NCBI RefSeq assembly: GCF_000429965.1
Contig: NZ_AUCW01000017.1
Coordinates: forward strand, 86,558-150,557
Source: Desulfogranum mediterraneum DSM 13871
GTDB lineage: Bacteria > Desulfobacterota > Desulfobulbia > Desulfobulbales > Desulfobulbaceae
DNA: 64,000 bases
Direction: 5' to 3'
Positions 52,304 through 60,946 of the stretch are shown piece by piece. Both the position numbers and the translations under genes were made by a program. The notes beneath the pieces were generated by a model. That model ran no database searches. It saw only the letters and a list, made by a program, of their open reading frames with translations, and was not told the origin of the DNA. Positions within the stretch are counted from its first letter, which is position 1, and every line of letters starts with the position of its first letter.

Positions 52304-52984
52304 TTAGTAGAAGCCTTCACTGAAGACCTTCGCCTCCGGGAACCGCCGGTCGATGATATGGGTGGCCTGGCGAATCATCTCCCATTTTCCGCAGAGGTAA
52401 AAGTCATAATCCTCCACAGGAAGAAGCTGATCAATGTAGGCCGTCACCTGGCCCGGATAGACCCAGCCTTTGCCCTTGGCCAGGCAGCCTGGCGCGGTGA
52501 GACAGCCCACATAGTTGTCGACAAGGGGCGACACCTGCCTGCGATAGTAGAGCTGGTCGGGACGACGAGCACCCTGAAGGAGATAGCGTGCCTGAAATCC
52601 ACTGGAAAGCATGGAGACAAAGGGGGCTATGCCGCTGCCGGTAGCCACCAGAACCCGCTGCCGGGCGGTGGCTCGCTCTACCAGGTACCCACGTGGGGGG
52701 CCCATTTCCAGACTGGACCCCAGGGCCAAGGAGGCCAGGCGGCTCGAGAGCAAACCGGCTTCAAGCTGCTCCACTAAAAAGCGGAGGCGCGGCTCCTGGC
52801 GGGCAGAGACAATGGTATAATCACGCTCCAGCTGACCGATCCGCAGGCCGACATGCTGGCCGGCCAGAAAGTGAAACCCGGCCGGCCGGGTGCAACAGAG
52901 CTCAAAGACCTCTCCAGAGAGTTGTCTGCGCTCCTCCAGGGTGATCCAGTGGTCTCCGTTTGAAGAGGTTAAGGTTTCTGCCAT
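52304..52984 (-). CDS. Ferredoxin/flavodoxin-NADP reductase-like flavoprotein overlapping the cobalamin adenosyltransferase gene
   Basis: 226 aa. The FAD domain has RDYTIVSA (about 55-62, the R-x-Y-S/T motif) and MGPPRGYLV (about 93-101). The NAD(P) domain has VLVATGSGIAPFVSML (about 110-125), and the C-terminal YLCGKWEMIRQA (about 194-205) is typical of the FNR superfamily. There is no iron-sulfur domain, so it is a minimal FAD-NAD(P)H reductase. Its start lies 16 bp inside the end of the adenosyltransferase gene, so the two are translationally coupled. A role in reducing cob(II)alamin or its flavin carrier for the adenosyltransferase is a reasonable inference. Confidence 0.85.
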   Translation of the reverse strand: MAETLTSSNGDHWITLEERRQLSGEVFELCCTRPAGFHFLAGQHVGLRIGQLERDYTIVSARQEPRLRFLVEQLEAGLLSSRLASLALGSSLEMGPPRGYLVERATARQRVLVATGSGIAPFVSMLSSGFQARYLLQGARRPDQLYYRRQVSPLVDNYVGCLTAPGCLAKGKGWVYPGQVTAYIDQLLPVEDYDFYLCGKWEMIRQATHIIDRRFPEAKVFSEGFY

Positions 52985-53544
52985 GCCTGTTCCTGGGTTG
53001 CGGTTACCTTGTTCAGGTAACGTGCTGCGACAAAGAGATAATCGGAGAGTCGGTTCAGATAAACGGCAATGACCGACAGTGCGGCATCAAGCTCACCTTC
53101 CGCCTCCAGCTCCTCAACCAACTGGCTTGCCCGCCTCTCACAGCGCCTGCAGACAGTGCGGGCCACATGGGCCAGGGCTGCTGACTGGTGCCCGCCAGGC
53201 AGGATGAAGACCTTCAAAGGAGGCAACTCTTCGGAAAGGGTGTCGATTGCCCCCTCGAGTTCGCTGACCAGGGACTCATCCATCGGATCAAGGAACTGAC
53301 TGGCTGAAGAATCGGCGGTTGTAGCCAGCCAGGCACCGGCCTGGAAAAGACGGGCCTGTATCTGCGCCAACTCCCTGGCTACCAGTTGGCTGTTGTCCGG
53401 GAGAACGGCAAGCACAGCCCCGATGAGGCTGTTGAGTTCATCCAGATCACCATAGGATTCTATACGAAGGCTATGTTTGGCCACCCTCTCTCCTGAAAAC
53501 AGACTGGTCTTGCCCTTGTCACCGCCACCGGTATACACTTTCAT
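52969..53544 (-). CDS. pduO: ATP:cob(I)alamin adenosyltransferase, PduO type
   Basis: 191 aa with AAGGAG before the ATG. It makes adenosylcobalamin, the cofactor of methylmalonyl-CoA mutase. The N-terminal ATP-binding motif is YTGGGDKGKTSLFSGERV (about 4-21). Further conserved elements are SYGDLDELNSLIG (about 30-42), FILPGG (about 113-118) and VCRRCERRAS (about 131-140), where the Arg residues bind ATP and corrin, and the C-terminal YLNRLSDYLFVAAR. It lies upstream of the divergent propionate operon, matching the mutase requirement. Its end overlaps the reductase gene. Confidence 0.95.
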   Translation of the reverse strand: MKVYTGGGDKGKTSLFSGERVAKHSLRIESYGDLDELNSLIGAVLAVLPDNSQLVARELAQIQARLFQAGAWLATTADSSASQFLDPMDESLVSELEGAIDTLSEELPPLKVFILPGGHQSAALAHVARTVCRRCERRASQLVEELEAEGELDAALSVIAVYLNRLSDYLFVAARYLNKVTATQEQAWQKP

Positions 53545-53611
53545 GGTATTCTCCTTGGGATAAGATTCGAGGCACGGATGGGCCCCGGACAGATGCGCTC
53601 ACTCAGCTCAT

Positions 53612-53645
53612 GACCACCTTGAAAAAGCAATTTTTCAAGGTGGTC
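53612..53645. repeat. Perfect 15-bp inverted repeat upstream of pduO
   Basis: GACCACCTTGAAAAA pairs perfectly with TTTTTCAAGGTGGTC across a 4-nt loop (GCAA). It lies about 70 bp upstream of the pduO start and would form a stable hairpin in the pduO leader, or act as an operator. No T tract follows on either strand, so it is not a standard terminator. Confidence 0.65.
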
Positions 53646-54160
53646 CCTTGGAGGCCCTGCACGTTCACGGCAGTCGCGGCCTTCTCGATGGCAACAGGGT
53701 TGCGAGCAGCACAGTGGCTGCTGTTTGCCCCTGGCCTGAGCATACCTTCCGATCTGCTGCACAGCCACGCAACTGCAGCAACCCCCGGGTTTCCCTGGCT
53801 GGTTCGAGCGCTGCACCAATTAATTGTCTAATTTTTTACCATAGATAGGTTCCAGGCAGCACCTAGAATCATGCCTTGGGGCAAATTCTTCCCCTGAACC
53901 AGGCCTGCTCCGGTCCAATCCGATGTACAGGCTCTATCCCGGCAGAAGGTTGCAGGCCAGAGCCGAACCGTGGTGCAGCATTTTGAATTTTCAGCTTAAA
54001 TAACAAGATATTGCTCACCTGGCTCCCGACTTGACAGCTGGATGGTATCGCTCCGGGGCCGTTGCTTCGACCCAACTGATTCTATTCATAAAAAATATAG
54101 ATACAAGACCCGGCTCCCTGATTAACTTCTTATTTTACCGAAGAATGGAGAAAAAAAAGT

Positions 54161-54209
54161 TTGAGCGATAACAATACGTTCTTGTTTTTTAAGTTGACAA
54201 ATCGCTCAA
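54161..54209. promoter_or_regulatory. Inverted repeat flanking a TTGACA box
   Basis: TTGAGCGAT (54161-54169) and ATCGCTCAA (54201-54209) are exact inverted copies 31 bp apart. A consensus -35 TTGACA lies at 54194-54199, just before the right arm. A -10 is weak (TAGGAA at 17-bp spacing). The arrangement suggests a regulated promoter for the transcript leading into the propionate operon. Confidence 0.5.
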
Positions 54210-54314
54210 CATAAAATAGGAAATTCCTACGTAGTCATTTTTTCACCGGGTGCAACACCTTCTCCACATTACTGCACCTCAAAACGACAGCCGCAAGCTA
54301 TGCCCAAGGGCAAA

Positions 54315-54423
54315 GCGCTGATGATGCAGGGAGTTCTTTTCGTATGATGTCAGCGCAACCTTCTGTACAGGGTTGCACTATTCAGCAACACAGCTTCAAG
54401 AAGATGACAGCCCCCAAAGGGGC
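54315..54423 (+). ncRNA. Structured leader segments of unknown class upstream of gctA
   Basis: Two stems are visible: GCGCTGA (54315-54321) with TCAGCGC (54350-54356), and GCCCC (54410-54414) with GGGGC (54419-54423) closing a CAAA loop. Together with the terminator at 54529-54583 they would form a leader of some 350 nt, or an independent small RNA ending at that terminator. No known riboswitch core was recognised. Confidence 0.4.
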
Positions 54424-54528
54424 GACTCATTCCAATCAAGTAAGCAGGAGCAAGGGTAACGAGTGTCTGAATTTATGATCACCACCACGCATCAACCAGC
54501 AGCGCTGCTGCCAGTCAAGTCTTCAAAG

Positions 54529-54583
54529 AGGCCGAAGATGTAACCAACTATGCTATTGGTTATGTCCTTCGGCCTTTTTTTTT
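54529..54583 (+). terminator. Intrinsic terminator or attenuator in front of gctA
   Basis: AGGCCGAAG (54529-54537) pairs with CTTCGGCCT (54567-54575), with an inner TAACCAA/TTGGTTA stem, followed by nine T residues. It is a strong terminator, yet lies between the apparent promoter region and gctA, only 77 bp before the gene. Either it ends a small RNA or it is an attenuator that must be overridden to express the operon. Confidence 0.8.
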
Positions 54584-54660
54584 GTCCAGAGGGGGCCGGG
54601 GAAACAAGCCGTTTTCCCGGAGTAACAACAAAGCTTGATAGACAGGAAGAGGTAGAAAAA

Positions 54661-55677
54661 TTGGAAAATAACGCTGAAATGTATTGGACAGGTTTATCTC
54701 CCGACGATGCGAGAGAAGCGCTTGTCAACAAAGACAAGTCCATGAGGGACAAGCGGATGACGCTGAAAGAAGCGGTGAGCCAATTTATCAAGGACGGTGA
54801 CAACGTTGGTGTCGGCGGCTTTGTAAACATCCGTCAACCTATTGCTATTACGCATGAAATGGTCCGTCATGGTTTTAAAGACCTGACACTCTCCTGGCAG
54901 TCCGCCGGAATGGGTCCCGATTATCTGGCCGGTGCCATGATGGTCGATGAAAGCCATTTCTCCATCAAGCGAATCGAACTCGCCTACTGGGCCCATGAGG
55001 CCTTTGGCCTGTCCCCCATGTTCCGCTATCTGGCAGAGCGCGGCAAGATTGAGATCGAAGACTGGAGTAACTACAACATGTCTGCCCGCTTCAAGGCCGG
55101 CGCCATGGGCCTCCCCTTCATCCCCACACGTGGTCCCCTGGGTGGAGACATCGCCTCCAGTTGCCGCACCAAGATCATCGATTGCCCGTTCACCGGTCGC
55201 CCCATCGCCTTACTCCCTGCAAGCAACCCCAATGTATCCATTATCCATGTCCAGGCAGCTGACAAGTATGGTAACTGCATCATCCGCGGTACCGACTGCA
55301 CCTGTGCAGAGCTTGCCATGGGCTCGGCCCACACCATCGTCACCTGTGAGCAGTTGGTTTCCCACGAACTGATCACTGCCGCTCCCAAAGAAGTCGGCAT
55401 TCCTTTTGCCGCAGTAGACGCGGTCATTGAAGTACCTTTTGGTGCATACCCAGGGGCCTGTCGTCGTCATTACTATTTCAACGGCGATCATATCAAACAG
55501 TTCCATACCGGTGCCACCGAAATGTGCAAGGGCGGTTCCTCTGATACTCTGAAGGCCTATTACGATGAAAACATCTTTGGCGTTGAGACCTTTGATGAGT
55601 TCATCGCGAAGTTCCCGGTCACGAAATTAATGGCAGACCAGAAAGCAGAGTCTTTCAACTGCGAACGCCTGGCCTGA
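54661..55677 (+). CDS. gctA: CoA-transferase subunit A (glutaconate CoA-transferase type)
   Basis: 338 aa using a TTG start at 54661 with GAGG 8 nt upstream; the next in-frame ATG (54679) has no ribosome-binding site, and the upstream ATG at 54550 lies inside the terminator. The core from MTLKEAVSQFIKDGDNVGVGGF matches the GctA subfamily of class I CoA-transferases (CoA_trans). A cysteine-rich C-terminal half (AADKYGNCIIRGTDCTC) is typical of the relatives in Desulfobacterota. Together with subunit B it transfers CoA between acids. The neighbouring methylmalonyl-CoA genes make succinate/propionate/acetate the likely substrates, but this is an inference from context. Confidence 0.88.
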   Translation: MENNAEMYWTGLSPDDAREALVNKDKSMRDKRMTLKEAVSQFIKDGDNVGVGGFVNIRQPIAITHEMVRHGFKDLTLSWQSAGMGPDYLAGAMMVDESHFSIKRIELAYWAHEAFGLSPMFRYLAERGKIEIEDWSNYNMSARFKAGAMGLPFIPTRGPLGGDIASSCRTKIIDCPFTGRPIALLPASNPNVSIIHVQAADKYGNCIIRGTDCTCAELAMGSAHTIVTCEQLVSHELITAAPKEVGIPFAAVDAVIEVPFGAYPGACRRHYYFNGDHIKQFHTGATEMCKGGSSDTLKAYYDENIFGVETFDEFIAKFPVTKLMADQKAESFNCERLA

Positions 55678-55734
55678 TCCCATATTTCAACGAATCAATC
55701 GGAACCTCTCGTAAATAATAGATAAGGAGTCATC

Positions 55735-56529
55735 ATGACAGCTTCTACTGACTATACCGCCCAGGAAATCATCGTTGCGGCGGGTGCAAAAGTATTGGAA
55801 GATAAAAAGATCGTCTTTGTTGGAACCGGCCTGCCCATGGTCGCCGCCCTGCTCGCAAAACTGACCCATGCCTCAGGCCTGATCCCGGTATTTGAAGCAG
55901 GCGCCGTTGGTCCCCCTCTGTCTGTAGGTCTGCCCATCTCCGTCGGCGACTCAAAGACCTTCACCGGCGCCTCCTATGTGGGAGGACTGAACGCCGCCTT
56001 TGAGATGACCCAACGCGGCTTTGCCGACTTTGGCTTCATCGGTGGTGCCGAGGTGGATATGTACGGCAACCTCAACTCCACCATGATCGGCGACTATCCA
56101 GCCGGCTACCAGACCCCCAAGGTTCGTCTGCCCGGTAGTGGCGGCGCCAGTGATATGGCCGCCTCCTGTGAACGCACCATCCTGATCGTGCCCCATGACA
56201 AGCGCAAGTTCAGCGAAAAACTGCAGTACATCACCAGCCCCGGTCACCTGGATGGCAGCCCCAATGCCCGCTTCAAGGCCGGCATGCAGGGTAAGGGTCC
56301 CTATCGGCTGATCTCCACCAAGGGTATCTTTGACTTTGACAAAGAGACCAAGAGGATGCGACTGATCCAGACCTTCCCGGGTGAAACCGTTGAGTCCATC
56401 CAGGCTGCCACCGGCTTCGAGCTGCTGGTTGCCCCGGATGTCACCGAATTCGCTCCGCCCACGGTTGAGGAAGTGCGGATGATCCGTGAAGACATCGATC
56501 CCCTGGGAGCCTTTGTCAAGCGCGCGTAA
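55735..56529 (+). CDS. gctB: CoA-transferase subunit B (glutaconate CoA-transferase type)
   Basis: 264 aa with AAGGAG upstream. Class I CoA-transferase beta subunit: GTGLPMVAALLAKLTH (about 31-46), VFEAGAVGPPLSVGLPISVGD-type segment in which the Glu of FEAG (about residue 55) is the expected catalytic residue, GGAEVDMYGNLNST (about 103-116) and GSGGASDMAAS (about 133-143). It pairs with the preceding subunit A, 57 bp upstream. A terminator follows 22 bp after the stop, so the CoA-transferase pair may form its own transcript, with partial read-through into the epimerase-mutase genes. Confidence 0.9.
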   Translation: MTASTDYTAQEIIVAAGAKVLEDKKIVFVGTGLPMVAALLAKLTHASGLIPVFEAGAVGPPLSVGLPISVGDSKTFTGASYVGGLNAAFEMTQRGFADFGFIGGAEVDMYGNLNSTMIGDYPAGYQTPKVRLPGSGGASDMAASCERTILIVPHDKRKFSEKLQYITSPGHLDGSPNARFKAGMQGKGPYRLISTKGIFDFDKETKRMRLIQTFPGETVESIQAATGFELLVAPDVTEFAPPTVEEVRMIREDIDPLGAFVKRA

Positions 56530-56551
56530 ATTCAGGTTGTTGAATAGTGAT

Positions 56552-56588
56552 AAGCAGTGCATCTTCTGAGAAGATGTACTGCTTTTTC
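56552..56588 (+). terminator. Intrinsic terminator after gctB
   Basis: AAGCAGTGCATCTTC and GAAGATGTACTGCTT form a long stem with one G-T pair and a TGA loop, followed by a T tract. It separates gctAB from the epimerase-mutase-meaB genes. Confidence 0.85.
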
Positions 56589-56807
56589 CGGTTGCACTAC
56601 CCCGCAGAGTACTTTTCAACGCTGAAGCTGCTTTAGCCTGCTTGTAGTTCCTCCAGAAAAAATTTTTGGACCACTAGCTAACCATCACATCTGTCCGCCT
56701 GGGCCAGGAAAGAACCTTCAAGGTCTGGTATTGACCTGAAACGAACATTCGGCACCAACCGGCTAAGCAGATGTTTTTTTTGTATCTCTGACAGGAAGGA
56801 GAATAGA

Positions 56808-57212
56808 ATGAAAATCGAAAAAATTGATCACCTCGGTATCGCAGTCCCAAGCATTGACGGTGGCAAGGAATTCTGGACCGGCGTTCTTGGTCTGGAACTG
56901 GAAGGTTCTGAAACCGTTGAAGAGCAGAAGGTCACCACCGCCTTTTTTCCGGTTGGCGAGAGTGAAGTCGAGCTGCTGGAATCCACCGCTCCCGACGGAC
57001 CGGTTGCCAAATTCATCGAAAAGAAGGGGGCCGGCTTCCAACACGTGGCCTTCCGGGTAGCTGACATCGAAGAGGCCCTGGCCGAGCTCAAGGAAAAGGG
57101 TGTGAAGCTGATCGACCAGACCCCGAGAATCGGAGCCGGCGGTGCCAAAATTGCCTTCCTGCACCCCAAGGCCACCGGCGGCATCCTGGTGGAACTCTGC
57201 CAGAGAGACTAG
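56808..57212 (+). CDS. mce: Methylmalonyl-CoA epimerase
   Basis: 134 aa, normal length, with AGGAAGGAG upstream. A glyoxalase/VOC-fold metalloenzyme that interconverts the two methylmalonyl-CoA epimers. Metal ligands expected in the family are H in KIDHLGIAVPS (about 7), H in GFQHVAFRV (about 79) and E in ILVELCQ (about 130). SEVELLESTAPDGPVAKFIEKKGAG is the central family segment. It precedes the mutase gene by 164 bp, with a GC-rich hairpin between. Confidence 0.96.
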   Translation: MKIEKIDHLGIAVPSIDGGKEFWTGVLGLELEGSETVEEQKVTTAFFPVGESEVELLESTAPDGPVAKFIEKKGAGFQHVAFRVADIEEALAELKEKGVKLIDQTPRIGAGGAKIAFLHPKATGGILVELCQRD

Positions 57213-57284
57213 GACAAACACCATCTGCTGGCTCGCGGCAACGATCCGGCTGAGGTGAAAACCATTGATAATTTCCTGACCGGC

Positions 57285-57306
57285 GGCGCCGTCCGACATC
57301 GGCGCC
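57285..57306 (+). promoter_or_regulatory. GC-rich hairpin between epimerase and mutase genes
   Basis: GGCGCCG (57285-57291) pairs with CGGCGCC (57300-57306) across an 8-nt loop. No T tract follows. It may protect or process the transcript between the two genes. Confidence 0.4.
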
Positions 57307-57376
57307 CCGGCAGGTGAGGATCACAGGTAGGATTATCAACGGGGATATCCCCACATTTACAAGAAGGAGTAAGGAC

Positions 57377-59530
57377 ATGGCTAACACCCCAGAGTATAAT
57401 GAGTGGCTTGAAGTCGCAACCAAGCAGATGAAAGGGAAGTCTCCGGACACCCTGACCTGGAAGACCCCAGAAGGTATCGACGTCAAGTGTCTCTACACCG
57501 CTGCCGATATCGAAGGCATGGAGACCGTCGGTTCAATGCCTGGTATGGCGCCCTATGCCCGTGGTCCCATGGCCACCATGTATGCCGGTCGCCCCTGGAC
57601 CATCCGTCAGTACGCCGGTTTCTCCACCGCTGCTGAGTCCAACGCGTTCTATCGCCGTAACCTGGCAGCCGGTCAGAAAGGTCTGTCCGTGGCCTTTGAC
57701 CTGGCCACCCACCGCGGTTATGACTCCGACAACCCCCGGGTTGCCGGTGACATCGGTAAGGCCGGTGTTGCCATCGATTCCATCGAAGATATGAAGATCC
57801 TCTTTGACGGCATCCCTCTGGACAAGATGTCTGTCTCCATGACCATGAACGGCGCGGTTATTCCGATCCTGGGTATGTGGATCGCTGCGGCCGAAGAGTC
57901 CGGCGTCAAGCAGGAGCAGCTCATGGGTACCATTCAGAATGATATCCTCAAAGAGTACCTGACCCGGAACACCTACATCTACCCGCCGACACCTTCCATG
58001 CGGATCGTCTCCGACATCATGGAATTCGCCTCCCAGAACATGCCCAAGTACAACACCATCAGTATCTCCGGTTACCATATCATGGAAGCTGGTGCTGATT
58101 CTGTACTCCAGACCGCCTTTACCCTGGCCGATGGTGTCGAGTATGTTCGTGCCGCCATCGCCTCGGGCATGTCTGTGGACACCTTTGCCCCGCGTCTGTC
58201 GTTCTTCTTCGGCATCGGCATGAACTTCTTCATGGATATCGCCATGCTGCGCGCTGCCCGCTTCCTGTGGCACCGCTTGATGCAGCAGTTCAACCCGGAA
58301 AACCCCAAGTCTTCCATGCTGCGGACCCACTGCCAGACCTCTGGTTGGAGTCTGACCGAGCAGGATCCCTACAACAACGTTATCCGGACCACCATGGAAG
58401 CCATGTCTGCAGTCCTGGGCGGTACCCAGTCCCTGCACACCAACTCCTATGATGAGGCGGTCTGTCTGCCCACCGACTTCTCTGCCCGTATCGCCCGGAA
58501 CACCCAGATCATCATCCAGGAAGAGTCCCACGTCTGTAAGGTGGCCGATCCCCTTGGCGGTTCCTACTACATCGAGTACCTCACCAACCAGATCGTTGAC
58601 GAGGCCCAGAAGATCATCGATGAGATCGAAGAGATCGGCGGCATGGCCAAGGCCATCGAGTCCGGTATGCCCAAGATGCGCATCGAAGAGTCTGCCGCCC
58701 GTCGTCAGGCCCGGATCGACCAGGGCAGCGACGTCATCGTTGGTGTCAACAAGTACCGTCTGGAAGACGAGAAACTGGACTTCGATATCCTCGAGGTACC
58801 CGACACCGTTCGTACCGAGCAGATCGACCGGATCAATGAGATCCGCAAGACCAGGAACGAGGCAGAATGTCAGGCCTGTCTTGAGGCTGTTACCAAAGCT
58901 GCTGAAGGCAAAGGAAACCTGCTTGAAGTCGCCATCGCCGCTGCCAAAGCACGCGCCACTGTTGGAGAAATTTCTGACGCCATGGAAAAAGTATTTGGTC
59001 GTTACGTGGCCACTACCCAATGTGTATCCGGAGCCTACTCCTCTGAGTATGCCGAAGCTGACAGCGAAAGCGCCCAGGTCATCGAGGACTTCCGCAAGCG
59101 CACCGGTAACTTCCTGGAAAAAACCGGTCGTCGGCCCCGTATCCTGGTCACCAAGATGGGACAGGACGGTCATGACCGCGGTATCAAGGTTGTTGCCTCC
59201 TCCTTTGCCGATCTCGGCTTTGACGTCGATATCAGCCCCATGTTCCAGACCCCGGATGAAGCAGCCAAGATGGCCATCGAGAACGATGTCCACATCGTCG
59301 GCGCCTCCAGTCTGGCAGCCGGTCACAAGACCCTGGTACCTGAGCTGATTGCCAAGCTCAAGGAGCAGGGTGCCGGTGAAATCGGCGTGGTTGCCGGTGG
59401 TGTTATTCCGCCCAGTGACTATGACTTCCTCTACGAAGCCGGTACCAAGGCGGTCTTCGGACCAGGTACCCCGATCACCACCTCTGCAGGCAAGGTCATG
59501 GATATCCTTGAAGAGCAGTACCTGAAGTAG
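57377..59530 (+). CDS. mcm: Methylmalonyl-CoA mutase, single-chain large type
   Basis: 717 aa from the ATG at 57377, with AAGGAG upstream; 21 extra in-frame codons in front are rejected. It interconverts succinyl-CoA and methylmalonyl-CoA with adenosylcobalamin. The catalytic barrel has [18 protein letters not shown] and [10 protein letters not shown], and the C-terminal B12 domain has the cobalt-ligand His H599 in [10 protein letters not shown], then GASSLAAGH and VAGGVIPP. Alpha and beta functions lie in one chain, as in the homodimeric enzyme. It is flanked by epimerase and MeaB, the standard propionate module. Confidence 0.97.
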   Translation: MANTPEYNEWLEVATKQMKGKSPDTLTWKTPEGIDVKCLYTAADIEGMETVGSMPGMAPYARGPMATMYAGRPWTIRQYAGFSTAAESNAFYRRNLAAGQKGLSVAFDLATHRGYDSDNPRVAGDIGKAGVAIDSIEDMKILFDGIPLDKMSVSMTMNGAVIPILGMWIAAAEESGVKQEQLMGTIQNDILKEYLTRNTYIYPPTPSMRIVSDIMEFASQNMPKYNTISISGYHIMEAGADSVLQTAFTLADGVEYVRAAIASGMSVDTFAPRLSFFFGIGMNFFMDIAMLRAARFLWHRLMQQFNPENPKSSMLRTHCQTSGWSLTEQDPYNNVIRTTMEAMSAVLGGTQSLHTNSYDEAVCLPTDFSARIARNTQIIIQEESHVCKVADPLGGSYYIEYLTNQIVDEAQKIIDEIEEIGGMAKAIESGMPKMRIEESAARRQARIDQGSDVIVGVNKYRLEDEKLDFDILEVPDTVRTEQIDRINEIRKTRNEAECQACLEAVTKAAEGKGNLLEVAIAAAKARATVGEISDAMEKVFGRYVATTQCVSGAYSSEYAEADSESAQVIEDFRKRTGNFLEKTGRRPRILVTKMGQDGHDRGIKVVASSFADLGFDVDISPMFQTPDEAAKMAIENDVHIVGASSLAAGHKTLVPELIAKLKEQGAGEIGVVAGGVIPPSDYDFLYEAGTKAVFGPGTPITTSAGKVMDILEEQYLK

Positions 59531-59552
59531 GCCCGGTCCAACGGCTATAATG

Positions 59553-59584
59553 CAGGCGGACGGAGGTGTTCCTCTGTCCGCCTG
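59553..59584 (+). promoter_or_regulatory. Stable hairpin between mutase and meaB
   Basis: CAGGCGGACGGAGG pairs with CCTCTGTCCGCCTG across TGTT with one G-T pair. Only a short T-rich stretch follows (TCCTTTAT), so it is at most a partial terminator and may tune expression of meaB relative to the mutase. Confidence 0.5.
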
Positions 59585-59615
59585 TCCTTTATCCCATCTT
59601 CCAGAGAGTACCACT

Positions 59616-60605
59616 ATGTACAAAGACCCCAGCTACTTTATTCAAGGTGTTCTCGATCACAATCGGTTGTTGTTGGCTCGGACCATTACTCTGATAGAGA
59701 GTACCCTGCAGACCCATCAGGATATAGCCAGAAACGTGATCAGCGAACTGCTTCCCCATACCGGCAAGGCGGTTCGACTGGGAATTACAGGTGTACCCGG
59801 CGCTGGAAAGAGTACCTTTATCGAGTCCTTTGGGACCATGCTGACCGGTCTGGGCTATCGGGTGGCTGTCCTGGCCATTGACCCCTCCAGCACCCGCAGC
59901 GGCGGTTCCATCCTGGGAGACAAGACCAGAATGGAACGCCTGGCGGTCAATGATATGGCCTTTATCCGCCCCTCCCCCTCCGGCGGCAGCCTGGGCGGTG
60001 TTGCCCGCAAGACCCGGGAAACCATGCTGCTCTGCGAGGCAGCCGGTTTTGACGTGATCATCGTAGAGACCGTGGGTGTCGGTCAGTCGGAAACCACCGT
60101 CGCCTCCATGGTCGACTTTTTTCTGGTGCTGCAGATCTCCGGTGCCGGCGATGAGTTACAGGGCATCAAAAAGGGCGTCCTGGAAGTGGCTGATGCCATC
60201 GTGGTCAACAAGGCTGACGGCGACAACATTACCCGGGCTAAGCTTGCGAAAAAACAGTATGAAACTGCCCTTCACCTGGTTACACCCTCCTCACCCAACT
60301 GGGCACCTCCGGTGATGACCTGCAGTGCCTTGGAGGAAAAGGGGCTCAACGAGGTCTGGGAAACCATAACCCAGCATAAAAAGGTGATGTCCGCCACCGG
60401 TGAACTGGACGAAAAACGAAAGGAGCAGGCGCTCTCCTGGATGTGGTTTCTGGTCAAGGAAGGCCTGGAGACCTGGTTTTACAACAATGAAAAAATCAAA
60501 GACGTCCTTCCCGGCATCCGAGACTCCGTGGAAACAGGCAAGAAGGCTCCAACCCGGGCAGCAGACGAACTGGTCTCCATCCTGGGCAGCGACCTCCTCT
60601 TCTAA
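59616..60605 (+). CDS. meaB: Methylmalonyl-CoA mutase chaperone GTPase (MeaB/ArgK family)
   Basis: 329 aa from the ATG at 59616; an in-frame upstream ATG lies inside the preceding hairpin. MeaB is a G3E-type GTPase that loads and protects the mutase cofactor. Motifs: Walker A GVPGAGKSTF (about 60-69), AIDPSSTRSGGSILGDKTRM (about 88-107), FIRPSPSGGSLGGV, IIVETVGVGQSE (about 148-159) and the guanine-binding NKAD (about 205-208). It follows the mutase by 85 bp and completes the module. Confidence 0.95.
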   Translation: MYKDPSYFIQGVLDHNRLLLARTITLIESTLQTHQDIARNVISELLPHTGKAVRLGITGVPGAGKSTFIESFGTMLTGLGYRVAVLAIDPSSTRSGGSILGDKTRMERLAVNDMAFIRPSPSGGSLGGVARKTRETMLLCEAAGFDVIIVETVGVGQSETTVASMVDFFLVLQISGAGDELQGIKKGVLEVADAIVVNKADGDNITRAKLAKKQYETALHLVTPSSPNWAPPVMTCSALEEKGLNEVWETITQHKKVMSATGELDEKRKEQALSWMWFLVKEGLETWFYNNEKIKDVLPGIRDSVETGKKAPTRAADELVSILGSDLLF

Positions 60606-60946
60606 ATCGCCAACAGCCAAGGTGGATGACCTCCACGGTTCTCCACCTCTCCCTGCCCCATCACAGCCCCCGTCGTTCTCACGGGGCCCCAGCCCGTTTT
60701 TACGAGCCCGGAACATAAGCAGCCCCTTCCCCTTGGCGCCTTTTCAGGGTATCATTGCCCCACATCCAGGGAGGCCGATCCCGAACCAGGTCCGCTTTCC
60801 CCTGGTACAGCGGCGCCTGAAGGATCGGCAAGGCAAACCCCTTCAACTCTTCCGCCTGATGCCCCCTGACCCTGCAACAGGATCTGCTGCCCCCAAGCGC
60901 TAACCCGGCTCCTGCCCTGATACCACCCCTAACCCTATGTACTGCC
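60606..60946. other. Intergenic region between meaB and the penicillin-binding protein gene
   Basis: About 340 bp without a supported gene. A 6-bp stem CCCCGT/ACGGGG (60668-60686) is followed 10 nt later by five T residues and could be a weak terminator for meaB. No clear promoter for the next gene was identified. Confidence 0.35.

Larger units (their letters stand above)
53545..54660. other. 1.1-kb non-coding region between the adenosyltransferase and the propionate operon
   Basis: No supported gene. The left half (53545-53830) is GC-rich with a 15-bp perfect inverted repeat and other hairpins upstream of pduO; the order and boxes of a cobalamin riboswitch were searched for and not matched. 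The right half (54060-54660) is AT-richer and contains an inverted repeat around a TTGACA box, several hairpins and a strong intrinsic terminator, all reading toward gctA. This is the longest gene-free stretch in the window. Confidence 0.6.

Noticed and set aside
53640..53830. Possible cobalamin riboswitch upstream of pduO (GCCACTG and AGCCAGG-like boxes, several stems)
   Set aside because: The boxes occur in the wrong order and the CCCCGCAACTGT-type core and the B12 box could not be placed in one consistent fold.
57533..59623. Long minus-strand ORF of about 696 codons opposite the mutase gene
   Set aside because: It mirrors a strongly coding plus-strand gene in GC-rich DNA, has no recognisable domain and no ribosome-binding site. 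Similar antisense ORFs lie opposite the ADP-forming synthetase (44060-46183), the CoA-transferase (42050-44020), uvrB and the acyl-CoA dehydrogenase.
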